DNA from: CAZFCK01 sp964517355
GTDB taxonomy: Bacteria > Desulfobacterota > Desulfovibrionia > Desulfovibrionales > Desulfovibrionaceae
NCBI GenBank assembly: GCA_964517355.1
Contig: CAZFCK010000063.1
Coordinates: 1 to 21,190, forward strand
DNA length: 21,190 bases
Direction of reading: 5' to 3'
Within the stretch, counting starts at the first letter, position 1. Every line of letters begins with the position of its first letter. A program made the position numbers and the translations under genes. Shown one piece after another: positions 16,701 to 21,190 of the stretch. Below the pieces are notes generated by a model. The model saw only the letters and a list, made by a program, of their open reading frames with translations, made no database searches and was not told the origin of the DNA.

Positions 16701-16905
16701 CGAGCACGCAATCCGCACGGGCGACCTGCGCCGTATGCCATGCCTGCCAGCCTTCCGCGGGAAACGCCTCTTGCTGGTCCGTGCGACAATCAAACCCAAG
16801 CCTGCGCAACCGCTCGCACAGCTCGTACACTCGCTCCAAATGTTCCGTGGAGTCGTGGCTGTAGCTTATATAAAGCAACGGCGGCGTATGCTTATCCTGC
16901 TGCAT
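13699..16905 (-). CDS. SEFIR (TIR-like) - degenerate STAND NTPase-like - TPR protein, candidate immune sensor
   Basis: About 1068 residues. Order: SEFIR domain (about 10-115: LLYISYSHDSTEHLERV, FDCRTDQQEAFPAEGW, ARADCVLVVCSRDY); an NB-ARC/STAND-like region (about 190-400) with AAASGVGRSQ where a P-loop should be, LLVLRGW at the Walker B place and LGGNALMIDLLGVL like the GLPL motif; an acidic low-complexity linker (about 520-830); and five 42-residue TPRs of kinesin-light-chain type (832 to about 1035, each unit ending in GPDH, GDEH, GKEH or GKGH). The P-loop lysine is Arg and the Walker B acid is absent, so ATP hydrolysis is doubtful. SEFIR proteins have been reported in bacterial antiphage defence; the same job here is inference. 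ATG at 16905 has GAGG six bases upstream; ATG at 16923 adds six residues without a binding site. Confidence 0.85.
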   Translation of the reverse strand: MQQDKHTPPLLYISYSHDSTEHLERVYELCERLRRLGFDCRTDQQEAFPAEGWQAWHTAQVARADCVLVVCSRDYLEIFEERAEQEQGDLWRGPVLSPSLLNKLETRFVPVVFRREDVVNIPAPFAPLSHFFLSEARGMELLAVYLGEKLGLPPGEMAVSLPSLQRRQAFAAPLPVCKPWRVPEERSPFYCAREKEQRELDALCRDATACCVTAAASGVGRSQLIIDYATRHQQDLMAVLWMDWGVESFLRYELAACTMSLGLPVDTDQPARVLREWLTRHQNWLLVLRGWPNGRWDGLLPREHGGCVVRLPKPGEELDESALFLDSMPDNEALGLLRGRSGRRALKQAERMAALYLVNALGGNALMIDLLGVLAAKTERNFQDLAESLNEEGDIRHAVVRQCLGLLRPEVHAALALCCIRGGGRMPLGPMLRCLGLDAEQGGESLKEGAACGVLHLYAQESACAPASGLCGLARGLVEHDKRRTLLESLRREIKTDLASGVREQGLFYESCLQSVERELRSLRDNSAGSAPNGQYVVNGGANSQPFQEMLTECAQELVSEIVLPPMVEVEPHDEETRDAPPSMGAGELRSETELPPESEAAGHDAGIGEQEDVQDDVSEMMWQPEAGGGERDGVGRGACVERKAFICQEDCEQDLYNWEMGEFKLAKGEDELPLRMGAEGADAEPPALPDPEEQEMENAYRAAEHTADGFRESTEAAATAPHEPHVSDQVELGREGEQDAEAELQSRLPDMREPETRQDASSSSSGIVQSMVSMVGRFFFRSKRGGSPGAEAQKSVPGASIQPDVVFREPVAERPRAPSVRPADSEPDLPATAAECVRRAKSHISAGNYADAEPFYARALQLQEKLHGPDHLATARAANVLGELYRRLGELELSESLLERALNIRVSIWGDEHREVAESCTNLGSLRLAQGLKAEAEALYVRALRMDEALFGKEHSATATDCNNLAVLYFKMERFAEALRNIKRAIAIREATLGKGHPLHVQACENCAAILRKLGRAREAEEIMIHARQTTQPVDETSATRESAPAARETVEKEQIREKKQDDTDGA

Positions 16906-16923
16906 AGTATGCCTCATACCCAT

Positions 16924-16939
16924 GCCGTAACATAACGGC
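16924..16939. promoter_or_regulatory. Palindrome just upstream of the SEFIR gene start
   Basis: gccgtaacataacggc is a 16-base interrupted palindrome with GCCGT/ACGGC arms. It lies about 20 bases before the preferred start codon of the SEFIR gene. It could be an operator or a small RNA hairpin in the leader; nothing else supports a function. Confidence 0.25.
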
Positions 16940-17228
16940 GTATTGTGCGTTCATTTTTCGTAATGCAACTCAACGTGAGCACCTTTAGCATCACGAGCGG
17001 CAAGGCAGCAAGCAACTCCCGTTCTTGTATCGCCGTAAAACCGATTAAGCCGGCCAAGGCGAAAACTCGGAGAGGTTCACTCTCCCCAGGCGTCCCCTCC
17101 TCACATCATGCGGATTTCACTCAAACCGGAAATTGAATGGTCGCTCCCACACCTGTTCAATTACGGAAGACCATCGAGGCGGGCATCAATTGAGCGAATA
17201 AATACGTACAATTCCGCAGTGGGACTCC

Positions 17229-17253
17229 GCCAGGGAGGAAACGTCCCCCTGGC
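17229..17253 (-). terminator. GC hairpin downstream of the AEC transporter, weak terminator candidate
   Basis: Arms gccaggg and ccctggc pair perfectly across an 11-base loop, about 140 bases after the transporter stop on the minus strand. No T-run follows in that direction, so intrinsic termination is doubtful. It may be repeat-derived, as its core resembles the ccagggg/cccctgg hairpin of the double-hairpin element. Confidence 0.25.
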
Positions 17254-17395
17254 CCAGTGGACATCATATCATAACTCATCGCCAGAATAACAAATTAAGC
17301 ACAACAACATTGGGAGATTCTTGAAAACCATTTAATCCAAACGGCCGCAGACAATAAACGGCCACATGTGGTTAGGGTTGCGCGGGCTTCCACGC

Positions 17396-18301
17396 CTATC
17401 CAAGAAGCATGACCGCAACGGGCAGAGTGCCCATGGCCAGGAGGGTTTGTATGGTGATAATGGCGGCCATGAGGCCGTCGTCTCCCCCGAGTTGTCTTGC
17501 CAGAATATAGGAAGAAGTCGCGGTGGGTAATGAGGTGAAAAGCACGGCAATGATGCGCGCTGGTTCGGGCACGTTGTACAGTGCGCACGCAAGGGCCGTG
17601 ACCAGAGGCAGGAGCATAAGTTTAAATAATGAGGAGCAGCACAGGGCCAGGACATTGGTGCGTAGATGGAAGAAACTCAATCCCGCGCCAACGGCGAGCA
17701 ATCCGAGCGGAAGTGCCGCCCGCCCCAACACGTGGACCACCTCGAACACGCTTGGAGGCAGCGACGCTTTCGACGTGTTCAAGGCAATGCCCACCACGCA
17801 ACTGATGATCAGCGGATTTTTGAGCAGCGAGTATACGGTGCTCCAGACCCCCGCCTGGCCATCGCCTCTGCCCAGATAAGATACGACGCTGACGCAAAGC
17901 ACGTTGACCAGAGGCACTATGGCGATAATGGCAATCGCCGAAAGCGTCACGCCTTCGCTCCCCGCCAGGGCGGCGGCGCCGGCAATGCCGACATAGGTGT
18001 TAATGCGCACCGCCCCCTGAAACAAGGAGGAAAACGCCGGCCCGTCCAGAGGAAGCCAACTGCGGACAAACAAGGCGATTCCGCTGATGGAGAGCAGACC
18101 GGTGACTATCGCCCCTCCCATGGGCAAGACCGCGTAGTCCGTAAAACGCGCTGTGGAAAGATTGCCGATAAGCAGACAGGGGAAAAACACATAATATGTG
18201 ACCCGTTCGGCTTGGCGCCAAAAGTGTTGATCCAGGAATCCGGTGCGTTTAAAAACACACCCAAGCAAAATCACGGCGAAAATGGGCAGTAGAACGCTCA
18301 C
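17396..18301 (-). CDS. AEC-family (auxin efflux carrier-like) membrane transporter
   Basis: This 301-residue inner-membrane protein has about ten hydrophobic helices and matches the AEC family. Characterised bacterial members export or exchange small organic acids such as malate or malonate; the substrate here cannot be read from sequence. Family-like features are the N-terminal VLLPIFAVILLGCVFKRTGFL, then YVFFPCLLIGNLS, the middle NPLIISCVVGIALN with PLGLLAVGAGLSF, and the C-terminal FTSLPTATSSYILARQLGGD followed by TLLAMGTLPVAVMLL. Length is normal for the family. The start is GTG at 18299-18301, with GAGGTGA a few bases upstream on the minus strand. It begins eight bases after the stop of the Gate-domain protein, so the two form an operon. 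Confidence 0.9.
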   Translation of the reverse strand: MSVLLPIFAVILLGCVFKRTGFLDQHFWRQAERVTYYVFFPCLLIGNLSTARFTDYAVLPMGGAIVTGLLSISGIALFVRSWLPLDGPAFSSLFQGAVRINTYVGIAGAAALAGSEGVTLSAIAIIAIVPLVNVLCVSVVSYLGRGDGQAGVWSTVYSLLKNPLIISCVVGIALNTSKASLPPSVFEVVHVLGRAALPLGLLAVGAGLSFFHLRTNVLALCCSSLFKLMLLPLVTALACALYNVPEPARIIAVLFTSLPTATSSYILARQLGGDDGLMAAIITIQTLLAMGTLPVAVMLLG

Positions 18302-18309
18302 CTCTCACC

Positions 18310-19299
18310 TCATGAAAAAAATGTCGCTATCGGCTCTGCCAGAAAATAGAACAATACCGCCACAACAACCAGGCTTGCGTTGCGAAGTACCTGATTATAG
18401 AGGATAAGCTTCAATGCCATGCGGGGCTTGAATATCCCTGCGTAGTAAGGGAATTGATGTCTGAACGTCCGCATTGGCGTGGAGAGGATGTTACCGACCA
18501 AGAGCGCCATAACCACTTGATTGGCACCCAATCCGCCATCCTGCAGCAAGGCCCCTGCCGCGGCCAATCCAGCCGTGAACTCGGCCGCCACATGAAAAAT
18601 AACTATGCTTATGGCCTGAGGTGGGAGAAAGGAAAGGACCGAAACATGCTCGGCCATAAATTTTTCCAGCCAGATAAAAAGCCCGGCCTCGCGCAAGGCG
18701 TAAAGGGCAATGTAGATGGGCACCGTGAAGAATGCAACACGACGCATGCGTTTTTTAAGACGCAGCCAACTCTTTCGAACCGCATCCTTGAATCCGGGAC
18801 TGCGATGCTCGTCGAGCCTGCACACGATGCACCCTTCCGGCAACGGTGGGAGCAGGTAATGGCCCAAAGCCACTATGCACGCCGTGCGCATGACAGCCGA
18901 AATAAAGGTGAGCCCCACGTAGAGAAAAGCCGCCCATCCGATAAAGGGCAGTGTTATGAAAAACATTGTGGGCAAATGCGTGAAATACGTCGGCAAGCTA
19001 TTAAACATATTGGAAAGAATCAGCTCCCGATTGCTCATTTCTCCTTTGGCGTGTGCCTCGGAAAGCATGGAATTGGCCGCAACGCCGGAGAAAAACGCCA
19101 TGGAGAAACTGGCGCCTGCCACATCCTGCAGTCGTCCTGCGCGCACGAGCGGCGCCGCCAGTTTGGCCATGGCGCGCGTCCAGTTCAACGCTTCAATGAG
19201 ATTGGCGATAAAAAGCCCTAATGCGATAAAAAACAAAAGCCTGAGCAGGGGCCACCCCAAACCGCCCCAAAGCCCCGCCCAATCCGTAATCCATTCCAT
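18310..19299 (-). CDS. Nucleoside-recognition (Gate) domain membrane protein
   Basis: This 329-residue polytopic membrane protein appears to contain two Gate-type repeats. The first spans FFIALGLFIANLIEALNW to FSMAFFSGVAANSMLSEA with ELILSNMFNSLPTYFTHLP; the second spans FTVPIYIALYALREAGLF to IVIFHVAAEFTAGLAAAG with VVMALLVGNILSTPMRTF. Such domains occur in nucleoside transporters, FeoB and spore-maturation proteins, but the family name does not prove nucleoside transport. A Cys-containing hydrophilic loop (EGCIVCRLDEHRS) and a basic segment (KSWLRLKKRMRR) lie between the halves. I prefer the ATG at 19297-19299 (GGAG eleven bases upstream); an in-frame GTG at 19356 would add nineteen residues without hydrophobicity or binding site. 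It is followed after eight bases by the AEC transporter. Confidence 0.85.
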   Translation of the reverse strand: MEWITDWAGLWGGLGWPLLRLLFFIALGLFIANLIEALNWTRAMAKLAAPLVRAGRLQDVAGASFSMAFFSGVAANSMLSEAHAKGEMSNRELILSNMFNSLPTYFTHLPTMFFITLPFIGWAAFLYVGLTFISAVMRTACIVALGHYLLPPLPEGCIVCRLDEHRSPGFKDAVRKSWLRLKKRMRRVAFFTVPIYIALYALREAGLFIWLEKFMAEHVSVLSFLPPQAISIVIFHVAAEFTAGLAAAGALLQDGGLGANQVVMALLVGNILSTPMRTFRHQFPYYAGIFKPRMALKLILYNQVLRNASLVVVAVLFYFLAEPIATFFS

Positions 19300-19413
19300 G
19301 ATACTTTCGTCTCCACTTGTTCTGGCCCGCACGGCAATGCCGGCTGACAATGACACGTGCGCCGTGTTGCCCGACGCATCAATACGACTTTCGAAAAAAA
19401 CTTCCTAGGGCCT

Positions 19414-19478
19414 GTTTCTAGGACCTGTTTCTAGACTGTGTTTCTAGACTGTGTTTCTAGACTGTGTTTCTAAATTCG
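19414..19478 (+). repeat. 13-bp tandem repeat, five units
   Basis: gtttcta recurs at 19414, 19427, 19440, 19453 and 19466, exactly every 13 bases. Three units are identical (gtttctagactgt); the first (gtttctaggacct) and last (gtttctaaattcg) diverge. The unit contains the inner part of the element's own left terminal repeat, so the array looks like a local amplification of the transposon end. Confidence 0.9.
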
Positions 19479-19556
19479 CCACTCGACTCTTTGACCAGAG
19501 CGCACACCATAACATTGTATATTTGTTGAAAAAACAAGAATTTCATTGTTCTATTT

Positions 19557-19625
19557 CCGGCGTCCAGGGGCCTCCCCTGGTCGTCGTGCGGGCGCGAACG
19601 CCCGCGACTTTATACTTTTTTTCTT
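19557..19625 (+). repeat. Double-hairpin dispersed repeat, copy 2
   Basis: This nearly matches 98-166. Here both stems are perfect: ccaggggcctcccctgg and gcgggcgcgaacgcccgc, followed by gactttatac and a run of seven T. Two stacked stems and a T-run could stop transcription on the + strand. It lies inside MITE-like element B. Confidence 0.75.
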
Positions 19626-19661
19626 TAAGTCCGGAAGTCGTAGTCGTTATGAAAGGAAAGG

Positions 19662-19756
19662 GCGAGAGGGAGAACCCTTTGTTAGCGGCAGCCGTTAGAC
19701 TCGGTCGTTTCGCGCCTTACGGATGGCGACAGCAGAGCTAGGATTTCCCCTCTCGC
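19662..19756 (+). repeat. 95-nt inverted repeat, full copy 2
   Basis: Same length and structure as 13493-13587, with outer arms gcgagaggg and cccctctcgc. Differences are scattered (tagactcgg for taggcgcgg in the centre, gagaaccc for ggaaaccc). The small central hairpin is weakened by this change while the outer arms still pair, which suggests the outer inverted repeat is the more conserved part. Confidence 0.8.
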
Positions 19757-19961
19757 GCTCTCCCCTTCCCAAACTTTCCAATATTGCGAAATTAACATTC
19801 ATCATTTTGATTTTTCATGTTTTTTGTTGAACGGTCTTCCCAACTCTTTGTATCTTAGAAACACGCTCTAATAAAGGAAGTCAGAATCTATCATGTTCAG
19901 GGGAGGTATGCTCAAGCCGTAGCCGGTAGGCGGGGCGTTGGCCTCCGGCGGAGATTGGGCC

Positions 19962-20067
19962 CTAGCGCATTTTCGCCTTGAAACAAGGCTCTCCCCTGAA
20001 ATAATTTCCAATTGTTCCAGGGAAATGCATAAGAGCATCTAGCGCTTTTCAAGCGTGAGATGCTCTA
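19962..20067 (+). repeat. Triple-hairpin MITE-like element, copy 2
   Basis: This is almost identical to 13366-13471. Differences are ataatttcc for acaattttc in hairpin 2 and gtgagatgctct for gttaaatgctct in hairpin 3. In this copy the third hairpin has a fully paired 9-bp outer stem (agagcatct/agatgctct). It sits about 90 bases after element B and in the same orientation as copy 1. Confidence 0.85.
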
Positions 20068-20247
20068 AAGGAAAAAGCCTTGTCGGCAAAATGCGGTCTT
20101 TCCCCGCGCCCCATGATTAACGATAAACAAAGTAATGGATGTCCGAGAAAAACAATTCTTTCAACGCGAGAATCATCCCGAACCAAAATAGCTTATGCCT
20201 CTGGTTATACGACAAATTCACGACGCCTGTCGCGCTGTCGTAATAAC

Positions 20248-20289
20248 GCGAAAACAGCAGGAAGTTTATCGGCTTCCCGCTGTTTTCGC
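20248..20289. terminator. Strong hairpin downstream of the repressor gene
   Basis: gcgaaaacagc and gctgttttcgc are perfect 11-base complements; after one mismatch the stem continues for five pairs (ggaag/cttcc) around an 8-base loop. It lies 51 bases after the repressor stop on the minus strand. The stem is strong but no T-run follows on either strand, so it could be a transcript-stabilising 3' hairpin, a protein-binding palindrome or a non-canonical terminator. Confidence 0.4.
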
Positions 20290-20340
20290 ACTAAAGGTTT
20301 TCCCCTCAAAATTGTGAGAAGAATTATCCCAAAGCAATAA

Positions 20341-21039
20341 CTACAGATCCTGCAGAATCCAAACAGCACGCCCGTAAATGCGTTCGCCGCGCTTATCAAC
20401 AGGGAGATACTGCTCAGGGTGCTGGGGATTTTCGGAACGAAGCACAAACCGGCTGTTTTCGGGATCGTGAAAAATGCGCTTCAGCGAAAGTCCCTCAAAA
20501 GGAATGTAAATGGCATAGATCTCACCAGATTCAACATGCTTCAGCGCAGTATCGATACCTACGTACGAGTTGCGCCGAATAATGGGCTCCATACTGGAAG
20601 CGCTCATTTTTACAACCTGTATGGAAGGTTTGGCAAAGGATTGCGGGATATTGAGCTTACCCAAAGGCAGGGGCGCCCACTTATCAGGCTCCTCACCCTC
20701 AACCTGCATGGAATGGACGGTGACAAGCGTTCCCTTGTTGTCAGGCCCTGAATAATCCGCATACGGAACTTTCACACCCTCTTGTTGGGGCCCGTCGGAA
20801 GGTACATATTCGCCATGCTTATTCTTGAGATACCAGGGGCCAATGCCTTCTTCCAGCCAATCGGGATTCAAACCGAATTTTTTGAACAGCTTGAGATACC
20901 ATTCGGCCGGCACGGAATCGCGGCGTTTCGCATCTGAAATACTTGACTGACGAATATCAAGCACTTCAGCCAACTGCACCTGGGTCCGCGTATTTATCGC
21001 AAGCTTGATGCGCTCAAAGACATCATCAAAGGTAGACAA
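20341..21039 (-). CDS. CI-like transcriptional repressor with S24 (LexA-like) peptidase domain
   Basis: This 232-residue protein resembles phage CI repressors: an N-terminal CI-type helix-turn-helix (about 20-47, VQLAEVLDIRQSSISDAKRR, then WYLKLFKKFGLNPDWLEEG) and a C-terminal LexA/S24 fold (VKMSASSMEPII with likely nucleophile S149, GLSLKRIF with general-base K187). Self-cleavage is expected for the family, but the linker shows no obvious Ala-Gly or Cys-Gly cleavage pair, so response to RecA is uncertain. The start is TTG at 21037-21039, chosen because AAAGGAG (21046-21052) lies six bases upstream. The frame stays open to 21135, but those extra residues lack family features and span the binding site. 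No phage structural gene is nearby. Confidence 0.88.
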   Translation of the reverse strand: MSTFDDVFERIKLAINTRTQVQLAEVLDIRQSSISDAKRRDSVPAEWYLKLFKKFGLNPDWLEEGIGPWYLKNKHGEYVPSDGPQQEGVKVPYADYSGPDNKGTLVTVHSMQVEGEEPDKWAPLPLGKLNIPQSFAKPSIQVVKMSASSMEPIIRRNSYVGIDTALKHVESGEIYAIYIPFEGLSLKRIFHDPENSRFVLRSENPQHPEQYLPVDKRGERIYGRAVWILQDL

Positions 21040-21136
21040 GGCATACTCCTTTCTAGAATCCCAGGCATTGACGCCAAGGATTGTTTGGTTCTTCTTTAGG
21101 ACAAAATTACAAATAAATACGCCTGCGCTTTTCACG

Positions 21137-21190
21137 AGAGCATCTCACGCTTGAAAAGCGCTAGATGCTCTTATGCATTTCCCTGGAACA
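21137..21190 (-). repeat. Triple-hairpin element, copy 3, inverted and cut by the window edge
   Basis: This is the exact reverse complement of 20013-20066, starting with agagcatct and running into ttatgcatttccctgg. Hairpin 3 is complete; hairpins 2 and 1 lie beyond the window. With copy 2 it encloses the repressor gene as an inverted pair about 1.07 kb apart. Confidence 0.9.

Larger units (their letters stand above)
16906..17395. other. Intergenic region upstream of the SEFIR gene
   Basis: This stretch of nearly 490 bases separates the AEC transporter gene from the SEFIR gene, both on the minus strand. Neither strand has a protein-like open frame; the frames starting at 16945 and 17108 on the plus strand have no family features. 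It contains the palindrome at 16924-16939 and a 7-bp GC hairpin at 17229-17253 (arms gccaggg and ccctggc). It should hold the SEFIR promoter, but I found no convincing -35/-10 pair. Confidence 0.6.
19404..19870 (+). mobile_element. MITE-like element B (about 465 bp)
   Basis: The left end TAGGGCCTGTTTCTA (19406-19420) and the right end TAGAAACACGCTCTA (19856-19870) are inverted repeats matching at 13 of 15 positions, each bounded by TA. Inside are a 13-bp tandem array, the double-hairpin repeat and a full 95-nt inverted repeat. No transposase is encoded. Size, terminal repeats, TA borders and a partial second copy at 13493-13703 fit a non-autonomous transposon. The parent family is unknown; TA borders would suit IS630-like or some IS5-like elements. 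Confidence 0.6.
19300..20340. other. Long intergenic repeat region
   Basis: About 1040 bases without a credible gene. The first 100 hold the leader of the Gate-domain gene. Then come a complete-looking MITE-like element (19404-19870) with a 13-bp tandem repeat, the double-hairpin repeat and a 95-nt inverted repeat, a short spacer, the triple-hairpin element (19962-20067), and about 270 bases with a strong hairpin (20248-20289) next to the repressor 3' end. An 86-codon frame at 20080-20340 shows no family features. Confidence 0.75.

Noticed and set aside
16945..17290. Short plus-strand frames between the transporter and SEFIR genes
   Set aside because: About 60 codons each, no recognisable features, and antisense to the probable SEFIR promoter region.
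19414..19478. Possible CRISPR array
   Set aside because: The 13-bp units are directly adjacent with no spacers; this is a simple tandem repeat.
20080..20340. 86-codon plus-strand frame next to the repressor
   Set aside because: It crosses the strong hairpin at 20248-20289, is rich in Ser and Arg without any pattern, and has no ribosome binding site.
20341..21190. Prophage
   Set aside because: Only one CI-like repressor is present, with no integrase, structural or lysis gene in the visible part; such repressors also occur outside phages. The right side is cut, so it cannot be fully excluded.

Overview
The window looks like chromosomal DNA from a fairly GC-rich Gram-negative bacterium. The best guess is a Desulfovibrio-like member of the Desulfovibrionaceae. 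This is an inference from gene style: an AddA/AddB-type pair, a CpoB/YbgF-like periplasmic protein, a HDOD + REC-GGDEF signalling cluster, XerC, and a CI/S24 repressor of a kind common in that group. There is no rRNA marker to confirm it, and I saw no rRNA, tRNA or CRISPR array.

Left part (1-13173), conserved housekeeping. A repeat-bearing leader (1-376) precedes a helicase-nuclease gene (addA-like, 377-3595) and a PD-(D/E)XK/Fe-S nuclease gene (addB-like, 3598-6600), which together should form a double-strand-break end-processing enzyme. A convergent gene for an unrecognised eight-helix membrane protein follows (6593-7582, minus). Next come a cpoB/ybgF-like gene (7818-8624) and dprA (8665-9858). 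A tightly packed cluster follows: a small DUF3391-like protein, a HDOD protein, a REC-GGDEF response regulator and the tyrosine recombinase xerC. Its stop/start overlaps suggest co-transcription and translational coupling.

Right part (13174-21190), accessory-looking. It alternates structured repeat families with genes on the minus strand. A roughly 1070-residue protein (13699-16905) joins an N-terminal SEFIR (TIR-like) domain, a STAND/NB-ARC-like region whose P-loop and Walker B motifs look degenerate, a long acidic linker and five 42-residue kinesin-light-chain-type TPRs. This is the architecture of an immune or defence sensor and is the best candidate for an undescribed system. Upstream on the same strand is a two-gene unit encoding a nucleoside-recognition (Gate) membrane protein and an AEC-family transporter. 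These three genes (13704-19403) lie exactly between two perfect 17-bp inverted repeats, which are the ends of two same-orientation copies of a MITE-like element. Further right, a CI-like/S24 repressor gene with a TTG start is enclosed by oppositely oriented copies of a second element, about 105 bp long and made of three hairpins.

At least four small dispersed repeat families are visible: a ~95-nt inverted repeat, the ~105-nt triple-hairpin element, a ~70-nt double-hairpin element and a 13-bp tandem repeat. They fill nearly all the long intergenic space and are the main structure that the genes do not explain.
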